From Ectobius pallidus (taxonomy: Eukaryota; Arthropoda; Insecta; Blattodea; Ectobiidae): a stretch of 64,000 nt of DNA. Shown here piece after piece: positions 43,014 to 55,944 of the stretch; the stretch's first letter is position 1, and every line of letters begins with the position of its first letter. The notes under the pieces are model-generated. The model ran no database searches and was not told where the DNA came from. It saw nothing but the letters and a program-made list of their open reading frames with translations. The position numbers and the translations under genes are program-made. The stretch lies in the NCBI GenBank assembly GCA_964059195.1, contig CAXKWD010000007.1, forward strand, positions 1,240,001 through 1,304,000, written 5' to 3'.

Positions 43014-46000
43014 AGGTTAGGTTTGAACAAAAGTTGCAATACGCCAATCAACAGAGATAGTAATTAAACTAGTGCCTGGGACAGGATAGAAAATACCAAG
43101 GATCACCCAGGACAGAAACTCGGAATTTCAAAAACACTAACAATTTTTATTCCATCCAAGGGAATAGAAAAACTTACAAACAATTGCAAAACTTCAACAG
43201 CATGAATATTAAATAATTTAAGATACCCAATCAATAAGGATATACAATTAATATTTATGAGTTTAAATCTCTATAATGATTAAACAGACAATATACTAAA
43301 TACAGCCTGACTTCGTTAAACTATATGATTTGGCTGGGAGTATAACTTCAATATGTATATAGAGAATTACTAAAACGGGACACTACCCGACACACAATAT
43401 CTAAAGAACTGCAAGTACACCGAGTAGAAAATTCATTACTTGGAAGCGTAAATGTGTTTTACGCCAATTATCAGTTACCAACGTTCCAAGACTAAGATAA
43501 TTTTTACCCAACTTAAAAGTTCACTACAATACTCAGAAATGAAGTATAAGGTTTAACTTCGAGCTTTGAACCTTATTAATAAATCTCTTCAGGCAAGATT
43601 AATTCAATATGGAGGGTAAGTTATGCAATGACAGCACGCCCTATAAAGGTTAATAATGGACTGGAATAGTTCAATTTCCTATCAGGGGGGGGGGAATCCT
43701 AAATATAGGGCTAAACCATTAACCCAATAGAACAAGCAGAATTACCAAATCGCAAATTAATAAGCGATTGACACAAAATTGAATATAGCGAAGCATCCAC
43801 CTCAACTACAAAACGCATGAAAGGTTAAGCCAACAAACTTTAAGAGAGACAGAAAATTTAACAATAGAATCTCAAAGGTAAAAATACCAAAATTGAATAT
43901 AAATATATATATAGTTCTCCAGTTATAATGTCCAACGATAGGTTATGGCTATCCGGATATTCAGAGACTAGTCAGAATATTACTCCAGGCTTAGGTTCAA
44001 TAATAGGCCTATACAAATATTCAGTAGCCCGACGATTTTACAACTTTCACTATTAATAGAGACTAAATATCAAAGTACAATATAAGAAAAGCATAGTTGC
44101 TTGGGTACGACATATAATTATAGATTAGGCCTGTAAAAATATTGAATGGGCAAGCAGTCCTACAACTTTTACTATTAACAAGAACAGCATAGGAATTTGA
44201 ATAAAAGAAAAGCATGGGTATTTGGCTATGAAGGTTAATTATAGTTTAGGCCTACACAAATATTCAATGGGCCAGCTGTTCTACAACTTTTACTAATTAT
44301 AGTTTAGGCCTATACAAAAATTCAATGAGCCAGCAGTTCTACAACTTGTACTATAAATAAGGACAGCATAACAATTTTGCATAGGGAAAAAGGATAGCTA
44401 TTGACTATAAAAGTTAATTATAGTTTAGGCCTATACAAAAATTCAATGAGCTAGCTGTTCTACAACTTTTACTATAAATGAGGGCAGCATAACAATTTTG
44501 CATAGGGAAAAAGCCTAGCTGTTGACTATAAAAGTTAATTATAGTTTAGGCCAATACCAAAAATTCAATGAGCCAGCTGTTCTACAACTTTTACTATAAA
44601 TAAGGACAGCATAACAATTTTGCATAGGGAAAAAGGATAGCTATAGACTATAAAAGTTAATTATAGTTTAGGCCTATACAAAATTCAATGAGCTAGCTGT
44701 TCTACAACTTTTACTATAAATGAGGGCAGCATAACAATTTTGCATAGGGAAAAAGCCTAGCTGTTGACTATAAAAGTTAATTATAGTTTAGGCCAATACC
44801 AAAATTCAATGAGCCAGCTGTTCTACAACTTTTACTATAAATAAGGACAGCATAGCAATTTTGCATAGGGAAAAAGGATAGCTATTGACTATAAAAGTTA
44901 ATTATAGTTTAGGCCTATACAAAAATTCAATGAGCTAGCTGTTCTACAACTTTTACTATAAATGAGGGCAGCATAACAATTTTGCATAGGGAAAAAGCCT
45001 AGCTGTTGACTATAAAAGTTAATTATAGTTTAGGCCAATACCAAAAATTCAATGAGCCAGCTGTTCTACAACTTTTACTATAAATAAGGACAGCATAACA
45101 ATTTTGCATAGGGAAAAAGGATAGCTATTGACTATAAAAGTTAATTATAGTTTAGGCCTATACAAAAATTCAATGAGCTAGCTGTTCTACAACTTTTACT
45201 ATAAATGAGGGCAGCATAACAATTTTGCATAGGGAAAAAGCCTAGCTGTTGACTATAAAAGTTAATTATAGTTTAGGCCAATACAAAAATTCAATGAGCC
45301 AGCTGTTCTACAACTTTTACTATAAATAAGGACAGCATAGCAATTTTTGCATAGGGAAAAAACACAGCTGTTTGGTTATGACGTTAACTGTAGATAAGGC
45401 CTATACCATTATTCAGTGGGCAAATATCAAAAAGCAGCCTAATACGAAAACGCCAAACGTATCCGGTGAGCAGAGCGTCTATATATATTTATAAGTTACA
45501 TCTAATTATTTCAGGATAGAAATTTCACTAACAATAATCCTACTTTGATCACAAATAATAAGTTAATTTCAAAGCGTAGAAGCCAACTTCCCTAGATAAA
45601 ATTTCACACTACCTAAGCACGTAAGCATGACGTGACTTCATCATATAATGGCGGACGAAGAGGTAGCAGTTTGGTTTTAGATTTACACATCTGCATGACG
45701 TTTTTACTAGAACTTGCCATAAGACACAATTAATGGGTAGGCCAATGACATAGTTCTGGAATTAGCTCCCAAAAGATCGGAGAAAATAGTTAAATTAAAA
45801 AATGCATTTCTTGCCTTCAACAAGCCAGCCAGTAACTTGTTACGTGGTTTCACAGAGGGATAGAATATTACGTAAAGGAATAGATATTTCATACAATTTA
45901 AGCATGGTAGCTTACACAGGAATTGCATTTATCATATCGGCAGAAAGTCAGTACTCACCATCACAGCAGGCGAACACACTGAACGAAAACTAACTTCACT

Positions 46001-46160
46001 CACGGCCCCAGGTACACACACACTGAACTCTCTGTACCCGGAACCAAAACACGTAAGCTCCGTAAGACAAAGAAAAAATGGCCGCTCATGCGCGGAACAA
46101 GAGCGCCACCCAGCCAGCGAAAGAGGAAATAATGAGGCGGATTCTTTGAATCCGTCTCAA
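43014..46160. repeat. 3.15-kb direct repeat, copy 1
   Basis: Runs from AGGTTAGGTTTGAAC to GAATCCGTCTCAA and is practically identical to 48741-51886. The offset is 5,727 bp up to a G-run and 5,726 after it; a one-base difference in that G-run (about 43685) is the only change I found. Contents: AT-rich non-coding DNA, a satellite array (about 44005-45420) and, near the right end, the palindrome CGGATTCTTTGAATCCG. Open frames at 45707-45928 (minus) and 45802-45993 (plus) overlap each other and are not called. Either a long terminal repeat of a non-autonomous LTR-type element (LARD-like) or a segmental duplication. Confidence 0.9.
44005..45420. repeat. ~121-bp satellite array with alternating A/B units (copy 1)
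   Basis: Monomers start with GCATAGGGAAAAA near 44384, 44505, 44627, 44747, 44867, then about every 121 bp to 45355. Two types alternate: A has GGATAGCTATTG and AAATAAGGACAG, B has CCTAGCTGTTG and AAATGAGGGCAG. The homogenised unit is therefore a dimer of about 243 bp. Edge units are degenerate, and one unit near 44289 lost about half its length. Confidence 0.9.
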
Positions 46161-48740
46161 TCTCCTCCCTGGCTGGACCAAAAATTTAAAAGCCGGAAGA
46201 AGGGTATAGACCTAAAAGAAGAAAATCCCACCTGTGAAACCTCAAAACAGTAAACCAACTTACACAGCCAAGCAAGAAAATGCAAAGAACACATAATAGG
46301 ATACACTGGAAAAAGTGATAACTTGGCTTAAACTATACACTAGCACAAGCTATGAAATAACCCTTATTGACACGCAATACAGAGCGTGAAAACTTATACC
46401 TTAAGAAATGTTCATATCTTGACGCTATCATTTGACGATGTCCTTCAAGTATTCATAATTGAAACTGTTTTACACCATGTAAGAACCTAAAAATAGAACA
46501 TGCGACTACATACATATATTGGCATAATCAGATCAACACATTGTATTAGAATGTCTTCTTAGGAATTTAGTCTTGTTTTGGGTGAGTCCAAAAATTCTTC
46601 CTGGAGTATACATTTTAACCTTAAGCATTTTTGGTTTTGTGGTTACCATTAAAGGTATATTGGTTTTACACTTCTGACATTTTTCAAGATTACTCTTAAA
46701 CTGTAGGAGATCATACCAGCTTAATATGGACTGGCATATAGACTACAACACTCACTGAAACTATGATGAGAGCAATACACACTCTCGCATTTCTTATGCA
46801 AACACTATATCTTGCCTTAGCAAAATATTTAAACAAGACTGGCCATTTGGTGGAGAAAACACTTTTTATATTTTAGCTTATATGGTAGATCACTCATCTT
46901 ACTCTCGACGAAGCTAACGCCCACATGTCCAAATGTGGCACCAGAACGAAGATGAAGGAAGAAGATCAGCCAAGGTGCATCTATTGGCTGAACACATCAT
47001 TTCATAGGCAAGAAGGAGATCACTGAGTAGAAGAAAAGGGGGGGGGGACTGGAGAATCGAAGCGTGGCTCGAAGATCGGAGACTGCTGAAAACTATGAAG
47101 TATGACGAGGCTCCGGCCACCAGAGTCCAGTGGCAAAACACATTTAGGGAGGCCTTCCCCATGAGCGACGTGCAAAGGAGTCCCAGAGCGTGGCGCGCAC
47201 ACGCCCAGAGAATACACAGCAGGAGCACACTTCAGCACCAGCCAGGAGCACGGGACGGGGACGATGGCCCCCATCCACAACCAGACGCAGAAGCCAAACA
47301 TGAAACATAGTGTTGTAACCATTAGCACTGAAGTCAAAATATGTAAGCCAGTAGATATAAACACTCCCGCAATCTTGCTGGGAATGAATAATAAATGTTT
47401 TCAGGAAACATAGAATGTGTCTATCATAATTAAGTGCATCCACTCCACAGACACTTCACTTTTGATACGGAATCCCATACGGATTTCCTTTTACTGATTT
47501 TTCTTTACACAGAAGTTGATGAATAAATAATGTTAGTTCAGTTCCATGTTTAGTTTATCCAAGGGTATATTAGATACTTCTTCAATAAGTAATTTGCTTT
47601 AGTAATATGTAGACTTCTTGTTTCATATAATAGTCTCTTTTGCGTTTAAAACTAGGTTTTACACCTTTTGTTTTATGTAGCGATTTCAAGTTGGGTGTGA
47701 AACTGAAGTTTCATACAGTAGTCTTATATATATAATTTTTGAACTGAGGATTTATATAGTAATCCTTTTGAAGGCGATTTATTTAGGTAAGTGTATTATA
47801 GTGTAGTCTTCTATATTTTTGTTTTTTTTGTGAGGCCTCAGTATATATATGATCTTATCAGACTAGAGGGGCCCCATACTTTGAGTACCTAGGAGCCAGA
47901 ACGCTCAATGCACACCCACTGAGACAGTGAGCACCGACCAATCCGCCAATATGACTAACAATTCCTAACAAAAAAAAACTCTATAAAATTTACTAGAGAA
48001 TTTATTAAAATTCTTCTCAATGTGAAACCACAAAACATGAATATTATCATCATTACAAATTATTTTCAATAAGAGCGGTCCTTTTAGAGGGACCTCAAAA
48101 GCCACGAAATGCACAAACTATACACATATAAATACTCATATACACAATTACAATGACTTAATCTGGGAAGCATGGCATCTACGCTTCGACGCATTTCAAA
48201 TAAAAACTCCTCCTTGCGGAGAAACTCCCATGATAATTGGGTTCTTAAAGGCATGATGGTACTTGAAAGAAACCAAAAGGTAGTTCAAGCTTCGAAACAC
48301 AGAAGGGGGCAGACTCACAGTAAACGCAAGGTATAATTACACTAGACGCCACCTCACCCAAAAAGGTAAACAAATAGTATAACCTACATCGAAGGGATGC
48401 AGGGCATCCAACCTCCTCTCTCCCCAAAAATCCTGCTACCAACTGCAGCTTGCCGTTCTGTTTGTTATGAGAAAGCAAGGTGCCTAAACAGCCAGAGCAC
48501 TAAGAGAAATAGGGGCAGAAGACCGGTGAAGTAGCCGCCTAAAGAAAAGTTCCCTACAGCTGGAGTTGCTCTTCCGCATGCCCACTGCCGAGCAAGCAGG
48601 ATCACCAAACAGCCCTGTGTACTCATACAGGCACCGTTCAGTTACAACAGCGGTCAACCGCCAGATCGCTCCAGCGAACCAGCTAGAGCAAAGACACCAC
48701 GCCCCCCCACGAGTTTTTGTGGGCCGCGCGGGGTGGAAGT
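46161..48740. other. 2.58-kb interior between the direct repeats
   Basis: No reverse transcriptase, integrase or gag motif was seen. Several minus-strand frames of 73-114 codons lie in a row (48774-48484, 48478-48245, 47443-47144, 47364-47020, 47228-46914) but overlap in different frames and were not recognised. Next to copy 1 the minus strand has the purine-rich CCAGGGAGGAGAT immediately before TGAGACGG, which would suit a polypurine tract and LTR start in minus orientation. No convincing primer-binding site is visible beside copy 2. Confidence 0.45.
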
Positions 48741-51700
48741 AGGTTAGGTTTGAACAAAAGTTGCAATACGCCAATCAACAGAGATAGTAATTAAACTAGT
48801 GCCTGGGACAGGATAGAAAATACCAAGGATCACCCAGGACAGAAACTCGGAATTTCAAAAACACTAACAATTTTTATTCCATCCAAGGGAATAGAAAAAC
48901 TTACAAACAATTGCAAAACTTCAACAGCATGAATATTAAATAATTTAAGATACCCAATCAATAAGGATATACAATTAATATTTATGAGTTTAAATCTCTA
49001 TAATGATTAAACAGACAATATACTAAATACAGCCTGACTTCGTTAAACTATATGATTTGGCTGGGAGTATAACTTCAATATGTATATAGAGAATTACTAA
49101 AACGGGACACTACCCGACACACAATATCTAAAGAACTGCAAGTACACCGAGTAGAAAATTCATTACTTGGAAGCGTAAATGTGTTTTACGCCAATTATCA
49201 GTTACCAACGTTCCAAGACTAAGATAATTTTTACCCAACTTAAAAGTTCACTACAATACTCAGAAATGAAGTATAAGGTTTAACTTCGAGCTTTGAACCT
49301 TATTAATAAATCTCTTCAGGCAAGATTAATTCAATATGGAGGGTAAGTTATGCAATGACAGCACGCCCTATAAAGGTTAATAATGGACTGGAATAGTTCA
49401 ATTTCCTATCAGGGGGGGGGAATCCTAAATATAGGGCTAAACCATTAACCCAATAGAACAAGCAGAATTACCAAATCGCAAATTAATAAGCGATTGACAC
49501 AAAATTGAATATAGCGAAGCATCCACCTCAACTACAAAACGCATGAAAGGTTAAGCCAACAAACTTTAAGAGAGACAGAAAATTTAACAATAGAATCTCA
49601 AAGGTAAAAATACCAAAATTGAATATAAATATATATATAGTTCTCCAGTTATAATGTCCAACGATAGGTTATGGCTATCCGGATATTCAGAGACTAGTCA
49701 GAATATTACTCCAGGCTTAGGTTCAATAATAGGCCTATACAAATATTCAGTAGCCCGACGATTTTACAACTTTCACTATTAATAGAGACTAAATATCAAA
49801 GTACAATATAAGAAAAGCATAGTTGCTTGGGTACGACATATAATTATAGATTAGGCCTGTAAAAATATTGAATGGGCAAGCAGTCCTACAACTTTTACTA
49901 TTAACAAGAACAGCATAGGAATTTGAATAAAAGAAAAGCATGGGTATTTGGCTATGAAGGTTAATTATAGTTTAGGCCTACACAAATATTCAATGGGCCA
50001 GCTGTTCTACAACTTTTACTAATTATAGTTTAGGCCTATACAAAAATTCAATGAGCCAGCAGTTCTACAACTTGTACTATAAATAAGGACAGCATAACAA
50101 TTTTGCATAGGGAAAAAGGATAGCTATTGACTATAAAAGTTAATTATAGTTTAGGCCTATACAAAAATTCAATGAGCTAGCTGTTCTACAACTTTTACTA
50201 TAAATGAGGGCAGCATAACAATTTTGCATAGGGAAAAAGCCTAGCTGTTGACTATAAAAGTTAATTATAGTTTAGGCCAATACCAAAAATTCAATGAGCC
50301 AGCTGTTCTACAACTTTTACTATAAATAAGGACAGCATAACAATTTTGCATAGGGAAAAAGGATAGCTATAGACTATAAAAGTTAATTATAGTTTAGGCC
50401 TATACAAAATTCAATGAGCTAGCTGTTCTACAACTTTTACTATAAATGAGGGCAGCATAACAATTTTGCATAGGGAAAAAGCCTAGCTGTTGACTATAAA
50501 AGTTAATTATAGTTTAGGCCAATACCAAAATTCAATGAGCCAGCTGTTCTACAACTTTTACTATAAATAAGGACAGCATAGCAATTTTGCATAGGGAAAA
50601 AGGATAGCTATTGACTATAAAAGTTAATTATAGTTTAGGCCTATACAAAAATTCAATGAGCTAGCTGTTCTACAACTTTTACTATAAATGAGGGCAGCAT
50701 AACAATTTTGCATAGGGAAAAAGCCTAGCTGTTGACTATAAAAGTTAATTATAGTTTAGGCCAATACCAAAAATTCAATGAGCCAGCTGTTCTACAACTT
50801 TTACTATAAATAAGGACAGCATAACAATTTTGCATAGGGAAAAAGGATAGCTATTGACTATAAAAGTTAATTATAGTTTAGGCCTATACAAAAATTCAAT
50901 GAGCTAGCTGTTCTACAACTTTTACTATAAATGAGGGCAGCATAACAATTTTGCATAGGGAAAAAGCCTAGCTGTTGACTATAAAAGTTAATTATAGTTT
51001 AGGCCAATACAAAAATTCAATGAGCCAGCTGTTCTACAACTTTTACTATAAATAAGGACAGCATAGCAATTTTTGCATAGGGAAAAAACACAGCTGTTTG
51101 GTTATGACGTTAACTGTAGATAAGGCCTATACCATTATTCAGTGGGCAAATATCAAAAAGCAGCCTAATACGAAAACGCCAAACGTATCCGGTGAGCAGA
51201 GCGTCTATATATATTTATAAGTTACATCTAATTATTTCAGGATAGAAATTTCACTAACAATAATCCTACTTTGATCACAAATAATAAGTTAATTTCAAAG
51301 CGTAGAAGCCAACTTCCCTAGATAAAATTTCACACTACCTAAGCACGTAAGCATGACGTGACTTCATCATATAATGGCGGACGAAGAGGTAGCAGTTTGG
51401 TTTTAGATTTACACATCTGCATGACGTTTTTACTAGAACTTGCCATAAGACACAATTAATGGGTAGGCCAATGACATAGTTCTGGAATTAGCTCCCAAAA
51501 GATCGGAGAAAATAGTTAAATTAAAAAATGCATTTCTTGCCTTCAACAAGCCAGCCAGTAACTTGTTACGTGGTTTCACAGAGGGATAGAATATTACGTA
51601 AAGGAATAGATATTTCATACAATTTAAGCATGGTAGCTTACACAGGAATTGCATTTATCATATCGGCAGAAAGTCAGTACTCACCATCACAGCAGGCGAA

Positions 51701-51886
51701 CACACTGAACGAAAACTAACTTCACTCACGGCCCCAGGTACACACACACTGAACTCTCTGTACCCGGAACCAAAACACGTAAGCTCCGTAAGACAAAGAA
51801 AAAATGGCCGCTCATGCGCGGAACAAGAGCGCCACCCAGCCAGCGAAAGAGGAAATAATGAGGCGGATTCTTTGAATCCGTCTCAA
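48741..51886. repeat. 3.15-kb direct repeat, copy 2
   Basis: Near-identical to 43014-46160, including the same satellite variants and the same unit deletions. After 51886 (GTCTCAA) ordinary AT-rich DNA follows. The bases outside the two outer edges (AAGAAG before copy 1, CACATA after copy 2) do not form a target duplication. Confidence 0.9.
49731..51146. repeat. ~121-bp satellite array (copy 2)
   Basis: Same array as 44005-45420, in the second 3.15-kb repeat, with the same order of A and B units. Confidence 0.9.
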
Positions 51887-53367
51887 CACATACAGTTTTA
51901 ATTTCAGAAAATAAAAATTTTATATGTAGGCTATGTAACTTATGTGTAGAGACTACAATTGAATAAAATAGCATTGAAGTCAAATTGTAATAACACTTGA
52001 GCTAATGGAAAATGGGTCATCTTGAAAAAGAAACACGAAAAAAATTATCTGAGAATATGGCCTACTTTGTACCAACTGAACTAGCCAGATTTCAATTCAT
52101 GACGGTAGAACAGAAATTATTTTCTTTGGTTTAATTAATGAATATCTAGAAATGATTTGACATTCTTCTTGGTAAACGTGCCAAGGCAGTGAGTTAAGTT
52201 GTTCAATACGTTTCCAAACTTACTTAATGTTTTTTCTTCATAAACACTGCTACCAACATTTTAACTTAGTGAAACAAAAATATGTTCTAATACATCTAAT
52301 ACCTAACGAACTTTTTCTGAAAAAATGCAGATGCATTACCCATGTCTGCCCAGAACTATTTTTTCGAATTCATTTTATTTTGAGTACCTTGTACAGATAT
52401 ATTTTACCTCTTTACCATCGCCGCTTTAAGATATCATATCTCTCGCTAACAGGATTATTGGTGTAAGTTGAAGAAAGTTTCGTACAATAAGAATTCAACA
52501 TTTTACAATTACACTATAAGATTATTGAAAGTACTATTAGTATGTAGCTCTATTTTGCAGGAGATAAAGAATCAAGATCAGCTTTGCTGGAGCCATTCTT
52601 AGGAAGGCTATTGCACATTTCTTCTAAAAGTTAGTGTGCAGATGTTTAGGGCTATACATGCAGAATGCAATGGGCTCGGCCGTGCTTATTACTTGCGACG
52701 TAGTAGTAGGCCTATCATAACGACTTCCATTAAAGTACAGAATTTAATTGTAACACTGTTGTTAAACCATCGATTAACATCGAACAGTTTTGTAGCCAGC
52801 AAATCAAACTGCATAATAAACAACCAACATTTCAAATAAAATCAATTCTGTTCGTGTTAATTTAATAGTATGCTAAAGTGAATTACTTTCATTGCATGAA
52901 AGAAGTTTTTGTTATCTTTAGAACAACCCCCTAATGAAAGAACTTACACCATGAGTCCTTCTTTTACAACTCATCGCTTCTGGTGTAAAAGTTGTTAACA
53001 TTTTGTAGGTATAAAAAAGTAGGCTATGTCTATGTTAGCAAAGAAACCTTGTATAAGGCAAGGGTTTAACTTGTGACGTGTCACTTTGAAATAAATATCT
53101 GAAAAAACACCATAAGCTGCCATCTACCTCAAAGGCGAGAACGTCCGTTTGTTTCATGAATCTGAAAACTGAAAACTTAGATTTAATTTTGGTCGAACAA
53201 AAACAGCCGTAGGCCACTTGCCTCGTATAATGGTAATTATGATAGTCGTGTTAAAAGTATGAAACGATCGAAGCAAATAGAATTATAGGTGGAGAAGAGA
53301 TGTGTTTTATCACATGACAAAACTAGGAGGCAATGCATTTTCATTTCTAATAATCATTAATTATATC
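51887..53367. other. Anonymous AT-rich DNA
   Basis: Short unrecognised frames only. Confidence 0.4.
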
Positions 53368-53707
53368 TACGTGCGCATGGGCGTACGGTAAGGGGGGGTT
53401 GAGGGGGTTGAAACCCCTCCCGAAATGTCTGCAATATTTTGAAGATTATAAATCATGGAACAAAATTAAAAAAAAATCTCTTACATATTTTACACTTTCG
53501 TACATATCAAAGCATTATTTAAGATTTATCGTAATTTATTTAAGATTCAAATTTCAGAACCTCGTGGTGTTGATAGTTTTTCAGCGTAATAACAGTAAAC
53601 AAAAATCCCTTCGGAATCTGTCAAACGACAACTCATACTCCCGCCGAAATCCATCAACCTGTTTGTAAAGCCAAAAGGAAACACGAGCTCATCACAAAAT
53701 AATATTT

Positions 53708-53748
53708 GCCGATTACTTCATGATAATTATTATCATGAAGTAATCGGC
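53708..53748. repeat. Perfect 19-bp-stem palindrome
   Basis: GCCGATTACTTCATGATAA, a 3-base loop TTA, then the exact reverse complement. The stem is perfect over 19 bp, so it is young or maintained. Confidence 0.95.
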
Positions 53749-53884
53749 ATTAATCGGGTTTTTCCACCGGTGGATTTACAGATGACTTTAAAAACGTGCC
53801 CTATACACCATACAGTATTATCATAATTTTTCAAAAGAAAGTTTTTATTTATAGACTCTAGCTTGAACGAGAAATGGATAGCAA

Positions 53885-54716
53885 TCTCTATATATATAAA
53901 AGGCTTTGTCCTGACTGACAGGAATCAACGTACAGCCTAAACTATAACAGGTAGAGACTTGGAATTTTGACAATGCCTTCGTTTCATAATGTAGGTGCTC
54001 ACTAAGAAAGGAATTTGTAAAATTTTGATTCTAAATGCCAAAAATTAAATGTTTTTGAAAATACTTAATCCTTTTTCTTTACATAGAATTATCAATTCCA
54101 AATCACAGAATATATTGTTGCCAAATGGTATCAGATGGGCTTGGAAAAACAAATGAATTGCACTTTTGACAAATAAGAGAAGTTATCAAAATAATCCATG
54201 TTATAAATAAATATTACAGAATGAAATCCACTAAAATAATGGAATCACATAACTTTCTCTACCCTGGACATAGAGAAAACAAAACGAGGTATGGTAATGT
54301 GTATATTATTATATTATATCGCAGGTTTTTGGAGAGAAAAGTATGAAAGTGATAATGCTTTCTGTTTAATTTCATCCGCAAAACAGGTTTATGGTAACAT
54401 AAGAGTGGGAAATTTCCCGCCTCGATATTACAATTTTATGTTACAGGAATTTCTGTTTCTTCTTATTTAAACCTATACCAGGCTTGCTGTGCACTATACA
54501 AGCGATGGGATGCAACATTCTAGATCCTCTTATGAACCATAAAAAACTATATCAAGCGTTTTCTGAGGGAATAGTTTGAGTGTAATAAGTCGTTCTTCCT
54601 ATTTCAAATTATAAATGCCTATATAAGGACCTAGAATTTAAAATTGAAAATCCTTCATAAGTTAATTTCCAATTACAAAATACAAAACCCGGGCGACGCC
54701 GGGTCTTTTAAGCTAG
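53885..54716 (+). mobile_element. Non-autonomous Helitron (832 bp), second family
   Basis: Starts TCTCTATATATATAAAAGGC after an A and ends AGCTAG before a T. The 3' hairpin ACCCGG-GCGACG-CCGGGT lies 8-9 bp before the CTAG, exactly as in canonical Helitrons. The interior differs from the Helitrons at 10, 16 and 23 kb. No open frame of note. Confidence 0.9.
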
Positions 54717-54904
54717 TCTCAAGATAAACAGTTTCAAAGACTGAGCTGCATATTAATTTATTACAGTGTATTAATTATCACAATGCAACTGTTTAGTAAT
54801 TAAAAAAAGTATTAATTCACAATGTGCACAAGGACATGGAGCTGAGACGATTTTACATTGAACCCCTCCCGAACAAAATTTCACCGTACGCCCATGTACG
54901 TGCG

Positions 54905-55944
54905 CATAGCAAAATGGCCTCTAATGTCTCCAAATATGGCGAGAAAATATTTTCTGATTACTCTGCTTCAAGACTTTGTTACCTCAATGTTATAAAGTAC
55001 AGCAACAAGTCTATTTCTTGATTTTGTCACTATTTGTAGCATTATAGTAACATTTTAATTTGATCCAAATGCATGTGTTTGGCCAGTACAAGATAAGTGA
55101 TGATATTAGGATTTGACCAAAAATAAATCACAATGCTAGGATGCAGATGAAGATATCAGGAATATTTCAAATGAAAGATTGGTTTTTCTATGTCGAATGT
55201 AAAAAAAGGGAACTTTTGGACTTACCATGTTCTGACCAAACACCACTGAATTAGGCTATAAGAATAAAATATTATGGAAATAATTGATCATGATGACTGG
55301 ATGTGCTGATAATATTTTCATCTCAAAGAATGAGAATTTTCCTCCTCCCATAATTGTATTCCAGTTGTTTGGAGAGAGAAATCTGCTGGATCATCCCGAT
55401 GCAATAGTATACTTAAATCTAATATGACCTGCTTATGAAAAAATGCTGATGTAATTATTATTTGGAGTAGCCTACGTCCTCGTGCAAATGGTTGCTATGG
55501 GTACCGGATTCCATCCATGTTGTACTCTTTGAGATTGTTTAATTACCCTAATGCTACTGGAGGAACTGTGGCCTCTAATAAAAATTAATACCAGGAATAG
55601 AACTGAGGAAAAACTGACGGAAGCGTGGCTGACAACTTGACCACTTCCATGCAGCGAGTGAGGGCCTCTTTCGGGATAACTTGACATTTACTTCTTGCTC
55701 AACATTATTCGGCAGTTGAGATATATACATACACAATAAGGACAAATTTGAGAAGACAAAATTATTTATTGATCAGTATAAATTACTACACTTTCATAAA
55801 TTATAATCACATGAATGGTAGAAAGACTGTTATTAGCACTTCATTGGCAGTTTACAAACATGCTTTGTTTTGCCGTGGGAAGGCGTTTTCTGCCTTAAAA
55901 AGTAATCACCAGCTTGGTAGAAGGTTGGTAGCGCAACAGTTATT
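54905..55944. other. Anonymous DNA
   Basis: A 71-codon minus frame (55472-55687) is Ser/Val-rich and not recognised. Confidence 0.4.

Larger units (their letters stand above)
53376..54896. mobile_element. hAT-type MITE carrying a nested Helitron
   Basis: Inverted termini CATGGGCGTACGGT and ACCGTACGCCCATG, exact 8-bp target duplication TACGTGCG at 53368-53375 and 54897-54904, and a G-rich subterminal run like that of the MITE at 11824-12098. A Helitron (53885-54716) lies inside; without it the element is 689 bp. A perfect hairpin (53708-53748) is internal. Frames at 53399-53668 and 54824-55021 cross its ends and are not genes. Confidence 0.85.

Noticed and set aside
44005..45420. CRISPR-like regular repeats
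   Set aside because: Units are contiguous 121-bp monomers without unique spacers, in a eukaryotic sequence; it is a satellite.
46914..47443. Overlapping minus frames of 99-114 codons suggesting a gene in the 2.58-kb interior
   Set aside because: Three frames overlap over the same bases, none shows a recognised motif, and the openness follows from local GC richness.
43014..51886. Standard autonomous LTR retrotransposon or endogenous virus
   Set aside because: No gag, protease, reverse transcriptase, integrase or envelope motif in the interior, no target duplication, no clear primer-binding site.
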